Positions 17,969 through 26,395 of a stretch of DNA of 64,000 nucleotides are shown here, one piece after another. The notes under the pieces are model-generated. The model was given only the letters and a program-made list of their open reading frames with translations. It was not told the origin of the DNA and did not search any database. This stretch comes from Massilia sp. PDC64 (GTDB lineage: Bacteria > Pseudomonadota > Gammaproteobacteria > Burkholderiales > Burkholderiaceae_D): assembly GCF_900101265.1 (NCBI RefSeq), contig NZ_FMZS01000006.1, forward strand, positions 248,001-312,000. The letters are read 5' to 3'. Made by a program: the position numbers and the translations under genes. Position 1 is the first letter of the stretch, and every line of letters begins with the position of its first letter.

Positions 17969-19630
17969 ATGGATGTCCGCGCCTGCTGGTGCACCCGGGC
18001 CCGCTACACCGTCTTCGATTCGCACTACGGCGACGGTGCCGCGATCCGCGTCCTGACGGACGTCTGGCGCACCGATCCGCACCGTTCGCCGAATCTGCAC
18101 ATCATCGCCGTGTGCAGGCACCTGCTGCCCGGCTTCCACCGCATGCCGCAGGCGGAGCCGGGCGTCACGCTGGACCTGATCAGCGCGCCGCTGACGGACG
18201 CGTTGGGCCAGCTGACGGCACGCGTTGACATGTTCCGCCTGCACGACATCGAACACGAAGGCACGGACTTCGCGCGCCACGTCGCGCGCGTGGCGGCGCA
18301 GGATGCCTGCCTGCAGGCGCAAGGCCTCACCCAGGAGCAGGTTGCCGCGCTGACGGCGCAGGGCTTCGTGTTCGACGCGGACGGCCGCCACGCGCGCTTC
18401 GCCAGCCGCAAACCGCGCCCGCCCGCGCCACCGGTGCCGGAACGCCGCGCCATCGTGCTCGGTGCCGGCATCGCCGGTTCCGCCGCGGCCGAGCGCCTGT
18501 GTGCGCGCGGCTGGCAGGTGACCGTCGTCGACCGCCAGCCGCAACCGGCGATGGAGGCGTCGGGAAACCGGGCCGGCATCTTCATGCCGCTGCTGTCGAA
18601 GGACGACAACGTGCCCACGCGCCTGACGCGCGCCGCGTACCTGTACGCGCTGCGCCACTGGGAGCACCTGGGCGGCATCGGCCGCGCCATCGAAGGCGAC
18701 AAATGCGGCGTGCTGCAACTGGCGCGCGACCCCGGCCACGCGGACGTGCAGCGCGCCATCGCCGCGGACAAGTCGCTGCCGGCGGATTTCGCCGAATGGC
18801 TGGAACGCCCCGAGGCGGAAGCGCTGCTCGGCGGCCTGCCGGCGCCGGACGGCGGCTGGCTGTTCCGCGGTGCCGGCTGGGCGCGGCCCGGCAGCGTGTG
18901 CGAGGCGATGCTGGATGCGTGCGGTGGCCGCCTGGAGCGAAGACTTGGCGTGGGCGACGTGCGCATCGAACGCGACGGCGAGCAGTGGCGCCTGACGAAC
19001 GAACACGGCATCACGGTGGCGCGGGCGCCGAACCTGATCCTGGCCAACGGCGCCGGCGCCGCGCACGTGCCGCAGGCCGCGCCGCTGCCGTTGACGATGC
19101 TGCGCGGGCAGGTGGCGCACGTGCCGGCCCACATGGTGCCGAAACTCCCCGTCGTGCTGTGCCGCGAGGCGTACCTGACACCCCCGATCGGCGGCGTGTG
19201 CAGCGCGGGCGCCACGTACGACGCCGACCCGAACCCGGCGCTGTCGCCCGAGAGCCACGCGGAAAACCTGGAGCGCTTGCGCGGCCTGCTATCCGATCCG
19301 CATGCGGCCGAGGATGCGCCGCTGGCCGGCCGCGTCGGCTTCCGCTGCGTCGCCCCGGACCGCCTGCCGCTCGTCGGCCGCCTGCCGGATTTCGACGCAG
19401 CCGGCACGACCGAGCGCCTGCGCGACGTGCCGCGCCATCCGGGGCTGTACGGGCTGCTTGGCTACGCGTCGCGCGGCCTGATCTGGGCCGGTTTGTCCGC
19501 CGAACTGCTGGCAGCAGGGATCGAGGGCGAGCCCCTGCCGCTCGAGTCCAGCCTCGTCGATGCGCTCGATCCGGCCCGCTTCGTGTTGCGCGCACGCCGC
19601 GCCCCGCGGGGTCCGCAGCCAGAAAATTGA
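17969..19630 (+). CDS. mnmC: MnmC-like protein: FAD oxidoreductase with reduced methyltransferase domain
   Basis: 553 residues; typical bifunctional MnmC is about 620-670. The C-terminal MnmC2 part looks intact: FAD-binding AIVLGAGIAGSAAAERLCAR, VVDRQPQPAMEASGNRAG, PLLSKDDN, MLRGQVAHVPA and GLYGLLGYASRGLIWAGLSA. It would remove the carboxymethyl group of cmnm5s2U34 in tRNA. The first 150 residues recall MnmC1 (VWRTDPHRSPNLHIIAV, LLPGFHR, GVTLDLI). However, the SAM loop (usually GxGTGLNFL) reads SHYGDGAAIRVL, and the catalytic DGFAPAKNP region reads MFRLHDIEHE. Methylation is therefore probably lost. GGAGGTGA precedes the ATG, and tag fills the space upstream, so the domain is not hidden in another frame. 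Confidence 0.82.
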   Translation: MDVRACWCTRARYTVFDSHYGDGAAIRVLTDVWRTDPHRSPNLHIIAVCRHLLPGFHRMPQAEPGVTLDLISAPLTDALGQLTARVDMFRLHDIEHEGTDFARHVARVAAQDACLQAQGLTQEQVAALTAQGFVFDADGRHARFASRKPRPPAPPVPERRAIVLGAGIAGSAAAERLCARGWQVTVVDRQPQPAMEASGNRAGIFMPLLSKDDNVPTRLTRAAYLYALRHWEHLGGIGRAIEGDKCGVLQLARDPGHADVQRAIAADKSLPADFAEWLERPEAEALLGGLPAPDGGWLFRGAGWARPGSVCEAMLDACGGRLERRLGVGDVRIERDGEQWRLTNEHGITVARAPNLILANGAGAAHVPQAAPLPLTMLRGQVAHVPAHMVPKLPVVLCREAYLTPPIGGVCSAGATYDADPNPALSPESHAENLERLRGLLSDPHAAEDAPLAGRVGFRCVAPDRLPLVGRLPDFDAAGTTERLRDVPRHPGLYGLLGYASRGLIWAGLSAELLAAGIEGEPLPLESSLVDALDPARFVLRARRAPRGPQPEN

Positions 19631-19635
19631 TTTCT

Positions 19636-19666
19636 TTCGGGCAACCGAAAGTTTCAAAGGTATAAT
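19636..19666 (+). promoter_or_regulatory. hairpin and -10 box upstream of the histidine kinase
   Basis: A stem TTTCGG-GCAA-CCGAAA (19635-19650, GNRA-type loop) follows the mnmC stop and is not trailed by T residues. A perfect TATAAT lies at 19661-19666, with the kinase ATG 35 bases on. No good -35 lies 16-18 bases upstream, so the promoter is tentative. Confidence 0.35.
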
Positions 19667-19700
19667 GTGTGCTAAGCAACATTTCACACATGATCCAGCC

Positions 19701-20411
19701 ATGGACGACACCCCCGAAGCGCCCGAGCTGTCGCTGTTTCTCGCCTCGACCGCGCACGACATGAAGAATTCGATCAGCGTCCTGTCCGGGACGCTGGAGC
19801 GGCTTCTCGTCGATGCATCTCCACAAACGGAGTCGGCGTACCCGCAGATGGCGCACATGCTGTACCAGACGAAGCGCCTGAACGACAACCTGATGCAGCT
19901 GCTCGCGCTGTACAAGCAGGTGGGCACGCCCGCGTACCCGTTCGATGTGCAGCCGCTCGAACTGGGCCAGCTGGTCGACCAGGTGGTGGCGGTGGAACGC
20001 GTGCTGCTGAAGTCGCGCGGGCTGAAGCTGGAACTCGATTACGACCCGGACCTCGTCTGGCACTTCGACGAAGACCTGATCGTGGGCGTGCTGTCGCATG
20101 CGATCAACAACGCCATCCACTACACGTGCGACACGGTGCGCCTCGCGATCCGCGTCACCGACGACAACTGGCTGGAACTGCGCGTGGAAGACAACGGCCC
20201 CGGTTATCCGCCGGCGCTGCTGAAGGCCGGCGCCATCGCCACCCGGGATACGGCCGGCGGCATGAACTTCCTGACCAACAGCGCGGGCCTGGGCCTGTAT
20301 TTTTCCAGCGAGGTCGCGCGCATGCACCAGCACCGCGAGCGGCGCGGCACGCTGCGCCTGGAAAACGGCGGCCGCTACGGCGGCGGTTGCTTCATCCTGA
20401 ACCTGCCATGA
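19701..20411 (+). CDS. sensor histidine kinase, minimal cytoplasmic type
   Basis: 236 residues with no sensor or membrane region. It is an H-box helix pair (FLASTAHDMKNSISVLSG, H19) followed by a HATPase domain with N-box HAINNAIHYT, G1 motif VEDNGPGYP and G2 motif SAGLGLYFSSEVA. The start MDDTPEAPEL at 19701 is chosen by family fit; an earlier in-frame ATG at 19665 overlaps the putative -10 box, and neither has a good ribosome site. The stop overlaps the ATG of the response regulator by 4 bases, so the two are translationally coupled and form a two-component pair. The signal probably comes through another protein, since the kinase has no sensor. Confidence 0.85.
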   Translation: MDDTPEAPELSLFLASTAHDMKNSISVLSGTLERLLVDASPQTESAYPQMAHMLYQTKRLNDNLMQLLALYKQVGTPAYPFDVQPLELGQLVDQVVAVERVLLKSRGLKLELDYDPDLVWHFDEDLIVGVLSHAINNAIHYTCDTVRLAIRVTDDNWLELRVEDNGPGYPPALLKAGAIATRDTAGGMNFLTNSAGLGLYFSSEVARMHQHRERRGTLRLENGGRYGGGCFILNLP

Positions 20412-22087
20412 ACGCTTCCGTCAAGGCCGTGAACGAGATCGACTGGGCCGACAAGAACTACCTCGTCGTCGACGACTTCGTCGGCGTGCGCCAGCTGCTG
20501 CGCGAAGCCCTGCGCAGCCTGGGTGCGAAGAACATCGACCAGGCATCGTCCGGCGGCGAGGCGATGGGCCTGCTGACGCGCATCCGCTACGACGTCGTCC
20601 TGTGCGACTACAACCTGGGCGACGGCAAGAACGGCCAGCAGGTGCTGGAGGAGGCGCGCGTGCGCAACCTCGTCAACCCGAGCACCGTGTGGCTGATGGT
20701 ATCGGCCGAAAAGAGCGTGGAATCCGTGATGGGCGCGGCCGAGCACCAGCCGGACGCCTACCTGATCAAGCCGATCACGGAAGGCGTGCTGCTCACGCGC
20801 CTGAACCGCGTGTGGCACAAGAAGCAGATCTTCCGCCTCATCGACCAGGCCTATGCCGAGAAGGACTACCTGCGCGCGGCGCGCCTGTGCGATGCCGCCA
20901 TCGAAGGCCACAAGGCGCACGAGATCGACCTGTTGCGCATGAAGGCCAAGCTGATGGAAAAGAGCGGCGAGCCGGCCAAGGCGCGCGAGGTGTACGAACG
21001 CGTGCTGGAGCAGCGCGAATACCAGTGGGCGCGCGCGGGCATCGCCAAGATCCGCATGGCCAACGGCGAATTCGAGCAGGCGCGCCAGGCGTTCCAGAGC
21101 GTGATCGCGGAGAACCGCTATTACATCGACGCGTACGACCAGCTCGCGTTGACCTATCAGAACCTGGGCAAGCTGGACGAGGCGTGCGCGATCCTCGAAC
21201 GGGCAGCAAAACTGTCGCCGAATTCCGTGCCGCGCCAGCGCAATCTCGGCAACGTGGCGCTCAAGGTGGGCAACGTGCAGATGGCGGAACAGGCCTTCCG
21301 CAAGTGCATCGCGATCGGCGAATATTCGATCATGAAGACGCCCGACGCCTACCTCGGCCTCGCGCGCGTCTGCGGCCAGAAGAACGACGCGAAAGAAGCG
21401 CTGCGGCTGCTGCTGCAGGTCCAGCGCGAGTTCGCGGCCGACCATCCGGACATCGCGCTGCGTTCCAAGATCACCGAGGGTCTCGTCTACCACGAGAGCG
21501 GCGACTACCGCCGTGCGCGCAAGGCCGGCGACGAGCTGGAAGCCCTTCTCAATGCGACGGAAACCCGGCCCGACGTCCCGACCTGCCTGGAACTGGCGAC
21601 CCTGCTGTTCGCGGTGGGCGTGAAGGATGCGCCCGTGGACCTGCTGTGCTACGTGATCCGCAACAACCACGACAACCCGCTGCTGCTCGACGAAGTGCAG
21701 AAGATCTTCGACAAGGCGCGCCTCGGCGACGAAGGCCTGGAGTTCATCCGCGCGTCGAAGAAGGAAGCGACGGACCTGATGAACCAGGGCGTGCTGCTGT
21801 GGAAGACGGGCAAGCTGAAGGATGCCGTCGAATGGATGCGCCAGGCGCGGAAGAAGGTGCCGAACAACCAGCGTATCCTGTTCAACGCGGCCCAGATCCT
21901 CGTCTCGCATCTGCAACAGCACGGCTACGACGCGGCCCTGTCGAACGAAGCGTACGAGGTGCTGCACCACGTCGACCGCCTGCTGCCGGGGCAGCAGCGT
22001 TTCGCCCAGTTGATGGAGCAGCTGGCGCAGCTGCAGCCCGTGCCGGAAGGTAGTCAAACGAGCGGGACGATCGCCGAGGTGGCGTAA
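20408..22087 (+). CDS. response regulator with TPR output domain
   Basis: 559 residues. The receiver domain (about 15-130) has the acidic pair D22/D23 (LVVDDF), phospho-acceptor D67 (VLCDYNL), switch S99 and K121 (YLIKPI). The rest is a helical array with tetratricopeptide repeats, clearest at about 205-340 (EPAKAREVYERVLEQREYQ, FEQARQAFQSVIAENRYY, GKLDEACAILERAAKLSPNS). There is no DNA-binding or enzymatic output, so phosphorylation probably changes protein-protein contacts. It is coupled to the histidine kinase by a 4-base overlap. Receiver-TPR proteins of this size are known in beta- and gammaproteobacteria; their partners are mostly unknown. Confidence 0.87.
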   Translation: MNASVKAVNEIDWADKNYLVVDDFVGVRQLLREALRSLGAKNIDQASSGGEAMGLLTRIRYDVVLCDYNLGDGKNGQQVLEEARVRNLVNPSTVWLMVSAEKSVESVMGAAEHQPDAYLIKPITEGVLLTRLNRVWHKKQIFRLIDQAYAEKDYLRAARLCDAAIEGHKAHEIDLLRMKAKLMEKSGEPAKAREVYERVLEQREYQWARAGIAKIRMANGEFEQARQAFQSVIAENRYYIDAYDQLALTYQNLGKLDEACAILERAAKLSPNSVPRQRNLGNVALKVGNVQMAEQAFRKCIAIGEYSIMKTPDAYLGLARVCGQKNDAKEALRLLLQVQREFAADHPDIALRSKITEGLVYHESGDYRRARKAGDELEALLNATETRPDVPTCLELATLLFAVGVKDAPVDLLCYVIRNNHDNPLLLDEVQKIFDKARLGDEGLEFIRASKKEATDLMNQGVLLWKTGKLKDAVEWMRQARKKVPNNQRILFNAAQILVSHLQQHGYDAALSNEAYEVLHHVDRLLPGQQRFAQLMEQLAQLQPVPEGSQTSGTIAEVA

Positions 22088-22117
22088 TTCGCTACACGAT
22101 CTGGTGAAAATCATAAC

Positions 22118-22135
22118 GCCGGCAGCGCTGCCGGC
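22118..22135. other. perfect 18-bp palindrome GCCGGCAGCGCTGCCGGC
   Basis: Self-complementary over all 18 bases, between the TPR regulator stop and the IorB-like gene. No T-run follows on either strand, so it is not a standard intrinsic terminator. It could be a transcript end-hairpin or a protein-binding site. Confidence 0.4.
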
Positions 22136-22173
22136 CGTGTGAAAATTCGCCTTTGATCACAGCGGAGAGCGAC

Positions 22174-24288
22174 GTGCGCATCGACCGGAACAACCACGTG
22201 GCAGTGACCCGCCGCGGCTTCCTGAAGTCCGCCGGCGGGCTGGTGCTCGCCTTCGTCGTGCCTGTCCCGGGCCGCGCGGCAGCACCGGCACCGAACGCTT
22301 TCCTGCACATCGCGCCGGACGACACGGTCACCGTGATGGTCGACCGGCTCGAATTCGGCCAGGGCGTGCACACGGCGCTGCCGATGCTGGTCGCCGAGGA
22401 GCTCGACGCCGACTGGTCGCGCGTGCGCGCTGCGCTGGCGCCGGCCGGCGACGCCTACAAGGACCCGCTGTTCGGCATCCAGATGACCGGCAGTTCCATC
22501 TCGGTGGCGCACTCGTTCACGCATTACCGCGAGATCGGCGCCCGCGCCCGCGCGATGTTGATCGCCGCCGCGGCCGAGCGGTGGCAGGTCGCGCCGGACC
22601 AGTGCACCACGGTCGCGGGCGTCGTCATCGGCCCCGGCGGCCGCAAGGCGCGCTACGGCGCGCTGGCCGATGCGGCCATGAAGCAACCGGTGCCCGCCAC
22701 CGTCAGGCTGAAGGACGCGAAGGATTTTCGCCGCATCGGCACACCGACCGGGCGCCTGGACGCGCGCGCCAAATCGAGCGGCCAGCAGCAGTTCGGCATC
22801 GACGTCGCGCTGCCCGGCATGAAGGTGGCCGTCGTCGCGCGACCGCCCGTGTTCGGCGCCAAAGTGCGCAGCGTCGATGCGGGCAAGGCCCGTGCGGTCA
22901 AGGGTGTCGTCGACGTGGTCGAGGTGACGGTCGGCAGCGGCGGGCGCGGCGTGGCCGTGATCGCGGACGGCTACTGGCCCGCCAAGCTGGGCCGCGACGC
23001 GCTCGTCATCGACTGGGACACGGGTGCCGTCGACAAGCTCGACTCGGAACGGCAGCTGCGCGATTACCGGGCGCTCGCCACCACCCCGGCGCTGGCGACG
23101 ACGTCGATCTCGGCCGTCTACGAATTTCCCTACCTGGCACATGCGCCCATGGAGCCGGTCAACTGCGTGGTCGACCTCCATGCGGATCGCTGCTCGGTCT
23201 GGGCGGGCGTGCAATTCCAGACCTTCGACCAGACCGCCGTCGCCGCCGCGGCGGGGCTCAAGCTCACACAGGTGACCCTGCACACGATGATGTCGGGTGG
23301 CGGATTCGGCCGCCGCGGCGTGACCACGTCGGACGATCTCGTGGAAGCGGTCAACGTCGCGAAGGCGTACGGGCGCGGTCCGGTGAAAGTGATCTGGAGC
23401 CGCGAGGACGACATCAAGGGCGGCTACTACCGCCCGGCGCACGTGCACAAGGTCGACATCGGGCTCGACGGGAATGGCGACGTCGTCGCGTGGAACCATG
23501 TGATCGTCGGCCAGGCCATCAGCGCGGGGACGCCGTTCGAATCGGTGCTCATCAAGAACGGCGTGGATTCCACGACGACCGAAGGCATCGCCGAGGCGTA
23601 CGCGCTGCCGGTGAACCTGTCGGTGCATCACCCGAAGGTCAACGTGCCCGTGCTGTGGTGGCGCGGGTCGGCGTCGAACCACACGGCGTTCGTCATGGAG
23701 ACCCTGGTGGACGAAGTCGCGCACGCGGCCGGCATCGACCCGGTCGCGTACCGGCGCAAGCTGCTGGGCGACAAGCGCCCGCGCCACCTGGCGGCGCTCG
23801 ACCTGGCTGTCCAGAAGTCCGGCTACGGGACGAAGCGTCTGGCCGAGGGCCGTGCCTGGGGCGTGGCCGTGCACGGCATGTCCGGCAGCGTGGTGGCCTA
23901 CGTGGTCGAGGCGTCGGTGGAGAAGGGCGTGCCGAAACTGCACAGGGTCACGGCCGGAGTCCATTGCAACCTCGCCGTCAATCCGCTGTCGATCGAGGCG
24001 CAGGTGCAGCGTGCCGTGCTGGCGGCCCTCGGCACCACGTTGCCGGGCGCCGCCATCACGTTCCGGGACGGCGTCGTCGAGCAGCAGAATTTCAACGACT
24101 ACACGGTGGCGCGCATGCCCGACATGCCGCATGTGAACGTGTTCATCGTGCCGTCCGCCGACCCGCCGACCGGCATGGGCGAGCCGGGCCTGCCGCCGCT
24201 GGCGCCGGCCTTCGCCAACGCCATCTTCCGCCTCACGGGCAAACGCTTGCGCAAGCTGCCGTTCGATCTCGCGACGTTGGGGACGTAG
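22174..24288 (+). CDS. molybdopterin-binding xanthine-dehydrogenase-family protein (IorB-like), Tat-exported
   Basis: 704 residues. The N-terminus has a twin-arginine signal (TRRGFLKSAGGLVLAFVV), so it is exported folded to the periplasm. The body matches the beta subunit of isoquinoline 1-oxidoreductase-type molybdenum hydroxylases: VDRLEFGQGVHTALPML, MTGSSISVAHSF, YLAHAPMEPVNC and MSGGGFGRRG. The C-terminal GMGEPGLPPLAPAFANAIF carries the base-catalyst glutamate (E670). Such enzymes oxidise N-heterocycles or aldehydes and need a [2Fe-2S] subunit (IorA), which is not adjacent and not in the window. The GTG at 22174 has GGAGAG just upstream; a TTG at 22153 is the alternative. It converges with phaM with two bases between stops. 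Confidence 0.82.
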   Translation: MRIDRNNHVAVTRRGFLKSAGGLVLAFVVPVPGRAAAPAPNAFLHIAPDDTVTVMVDRLEFGQGVHTALPMLVAEELDADWSRVRAALAPAGDAYKDPLFGIQMTGSSISVAHSFTHYREIGARARAMLIAAAAERWQVAPDQCTTVAGVVIGPGGRKARYGALADAAMKQPVPATVRLKDAKDFRRIGTPTGRLDARAKSSGQQQFGIDVALPGMKVAVVARPPVFGAKVRSVDAGKARAVKGVVDVVEVTVGSGGRGVAVIADGYWPAKLGRDALVIDWDTGAVDKLDSERQLRDYRALATTPALATTSISAVYEFPYLAHAPMEPVNCVVDLHADRCSVWAGVQFQTFDQTAVAAAAGLKLTQVTLHTMMSGGGFGRRGVTTSDDLVEAVNVAKAYGRGPVKVIWSREDDIKGGYYRPAHVHKVDIGLDGNGDVVAWNHVIVGQAISAGTPFESVLIKNGVDSTTTEGIAEAYALPVNLSVHHPKVNVPVLWWRGSASNHTAFVMETLVDEVAHAAGIDPVAYRRKLLGDKRPRHLAALDLAVQKSGYGTKRLAEGRAWGVAVHGMSGSVVAYVVEASVEKGVPKLHRVTAGVHCNLAVNPLSIEAQVQRAVLAALGTTLPGAAITFRDGVVEQQNFNDYTVARMPDMPHVNVFIVPSADPPTGMGEPGLPPLAPAFANAIFRLTGKRLRKLPFDLATLGT

Positions 24289-24290
24289 CG

Positions 24291-25106
24291 TCAGGGCTTG
24301 TCGGTCTTCGTCCGGCTGGTGCGCGGCGTCTTGTTATTGCTGGTGCCGTTGCCGGCCACCGTGGTGCCGCCGCCGCCTTCGCCGGGGGCCGCCGTGGCAG
24401 TCTTCGATGCCGCCTTGGGGGGCGCCGGCTTCGGCGCGCCGCCGCCCTCCTGGCCGGGCGCCGCGGCCGGGGCGGCGCTCGGCGTCATCGCATTCGCGAC
24501 AGCCTGCGTAAATTGTTCCTGCAACATATTCCACCATGCGACGGCGGCCGGCATGGCCATCGCGGCCGGATTCCCTTGCGCGTCCGCTGCGCCGGCGGCT
24601 TGCGGCGCGGCCGTGCCCGGTTGCGCCGTGCCGCCGCTGCCTGCCGCGGCGGCATCCGGTGCCTTGGGCACGTCCGGCTTCGCGGCCGGCGCACCGGGTG
24701 CGGGCTTGGCAGCCGCTCCGCCCTGGCCCTGCGCACCGAAGAAGGACGAGAACGGCATGGAGGCCATCTTTTCCGCGCTGACGCCGGACTGGCGCATCGC
24801 CTCGGCCATCGAGGCGCCCATCGTCTTCAGGGTCATCAGCGTGCCGCGCTGCACTTCCAGGGCCTGGATGGTCCCGCGCAGCATGGAAAGGTTCAGGTTC
24901 AGCCAGGACTCGACCGCCTTGAGGTCGGCGATGCGCTTGTCCAGGTCTTCGGTCGACATCGGCGGTGCGGCGATGCCAGCCATTCCCGGCATGCCGGGTA
25001 TGCCGGGCATACCGGTGCCGGGGATCTGCATGGATCCCCACAGGTTCTTGACGAATTCCAGCGTGTCCGTCACGCCAGGCATGGCGGGTGCGGAGGGTTT
25101 CAGCAT
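24291..25106 (-). CDS. phaM: PhaM-family polyhydroxyalkanoate granule protein
   Basis: 271 residues. The N-terminal region (DTLEFVKNLWGSMQIP, a methionine/glycine/proline stretch, then LDKRIADLKAVESWLNLNLS and LRGTIQALEVQRGTL) matches PhaM, which activates PHA synthase and tethers granules to the nucleoid. The middle is Ala/Pro/Gly-rich. The C-terminus (PRTSRTKTDKP and preceding PPKAASKTATA) is lysine-rich, resembling the DNA-binding tail of PhaM, though less basic than some. It implies PHA storage. GGGAGAG precedes the start. No other pha gene is nearby. It is divergent from the DUF3108 pair. Confidence 0.8.
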   Translation of the reverse strand: MLKPSAPAMPGVTDTLEFVKNLWGSMQIPGTGMPGIPGMPGMAGIAAPPMSTEDLDKRIADLKAVESWLNLNLSMLRGTIQALEVQRGTLMTLKTMGASMAEAMRQSGVSAEKMASMPFSSFFGAQGQGGAAAKPAPGAPAAKPDVPKAPDAAAAGSGGTAQPGTAAPQAAGAADAQGNPAAMAMPAAVAWWNMLQEQFTQAVANAMTPSAAPAAAPGQEGGGAPKPAPPKAASKTATAAPGEGGGGTTVAGNGTSNNKTPRTSRTKTDKP

Positions 25107-25231
25107 GGTGGTCTCTCCCTGGTTGGTGGCCGCTAGCGTAACAGATAAATAAGAGCCGACATAGATATGGATAGATGCGATGTTGGAAGCGCAGGCGGGC
25201 AGTGCGCGGGCGGACCGGCTACACTAGGCGG

Positions 25232-26392
25232 ATGAGCCCCGCATACGCCACGACCCGACGCCGCCGGCAACTGGTGCTGGGCGCGCTCACGATCCTGTTG
25301 CACGTGCTCGTGTTCGTCTGGTTCGCGCGCCAGATTGGCCAGGTACCCGACCCGTCCGCGCGCACGGGACCCGCGTCCATGACGACCGAGCTGGTCGAGG
25401 CGCCCCAGCCGCGTCCGTTGCCGCCCGTGCCACCACCCCAGCCGGCGTTGCAGCCGCCGCCGTTGCCCGAGGTCGAGCCGGAGCCCGTGGTACCCGCGGC
25501 GCCACCGCCCGGTCAGCCCGATGCGACCGCGCCGGCACTGACGCCGGAATCGGACGGTCTCGCCGCTGCCGACGCGTCGGGACAGCAAACGGGGCAGGGT
25601 GGCGCCGTCGCCGCCGCTGACACCGTACAATCCACGAAACAGGACGCGGCGCCCCAGGCGCAGGTCCAGGCGGATGCGGCACCGAAGCCCCAGCCGGCCG
25701 CGCCGGAAGCGCGCCGCTACAAGGTGGACATGCCGCCTTCGGCCGACATCACGCTCGACGTCGCGCGCACGGACGCGAACGGCACGAAGTGGAGCGGTGA
25801 TGCGCTGCTGTCGTGGCGCGTGACGCCGTCCAGCTACCGCGTGAAGGTGGAAGCGGGCATCCGCGTCGTGTTCGCGCACGTGAACCTGCTCACCCTCACG
25901 AGCGAGGGCACGGTTGGAGACGAAGGATTCGTCCCCACCTTGATGACGGAGAAGCGGCGCGGACGCGCCATGACGGCGACGCATTTCAATCGCCAGGAGG
26001 GCACGCTGACGTTTTCGGCATCCGGCGCCAAGTATCCGCTCGTGCCGGGCGCGCAGGATAAAGCCAGCGTGCCGCTGCAGTTGACGGCCATCGCGCGCGG
26101 TGATTCGAAACAATTGTCGGGAAATATCGACATCCTTGTCGGCGAAGACCGCGACGCAAGCGTTTTCACCTTTACGGTGGCCGGACAGGAACAAATCGAC
26201 ACGCCGCTGGGCCGCATCGCCACGTGGCACCTCGTGCGGCCACCGAAACCCGGCTCGTACAACTCGCGCCTGGAACTCTGGCTGGCGCCGGCCTACGGCT
26301 GGTATCCGGTGCAGATCCGCAACGTCGAGGCGAGCGGGGCCGTAACGACCCAGACCGCGAGCAAAATCGTGGTCCAACAAGCAGGAAGCTGA
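25232..26392 (+). CDS. DUF3108 protein with TonB-like N-terminus
   Basis: 386 residues. After RRRRQ there is one hydrophobic segment (LVLGALTILLHVLVFVWFA, about 14-32), then a proline-rich stretch (RPLPPVPPPQPALQPPPLP) of the kind that spans the periplasm in TonB. The C-terminal 230 residues match DUF3108 (YKVDMPPSADITLDVARTD, LSWRVTPSSYRVKVEA, ELWLAPAYGWYPVQIRN). It is probably anchored in the inner membrane and faces the periplasm or cell envelope. Function unknown. The ATG at 25232 is chosen because the membrane segment starts soon after; the preceding open frame is short and unlike it. The next gene follows after 3 bases and encodes a second DUF3108 protein. Confidence 0.78.
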   Translation: MSPAYATTRRRRQLVLGALTILLHVLVFVWFARQIGQVPDPSARTGPASMTTELVEAPQPRPLPPVPPPQPALQPPPLPEVEPEPVVPAAPPPGQPDATAPALTPESDGLAAADASGQQTGQGGAVAAADTVQSTKQDAAPQAQVQADAAPKPQPAAPEARRYKVDMPPSADITLDVARTDANGTKWSGDALLSWRVTPSSYRVKVEAGIRVVFAHVNLLTLTSEGTVGDEGFVPTLMTEKRRGRAMTATHFNRQEGTLTFSASGAKYPLVPGAQDKASVPLQLTAIARGDSKQLSGNIDILVGEDRDASVFTFTVAGQEQIDTPLGRIATWHLVRPPKPGSYNSRLELWLAPAYGWYPVQIRNVEASGAVTTQTASKIVVQQAGS

Positions 26393-26395
26393 TTT

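Noticed and set aside
22581..25136. An 851-codon frame overlapping the IorB-like and phaM genes
   Set aside because: No motif and arginine-rich composition; it is out of frame with a strongly supported gene.
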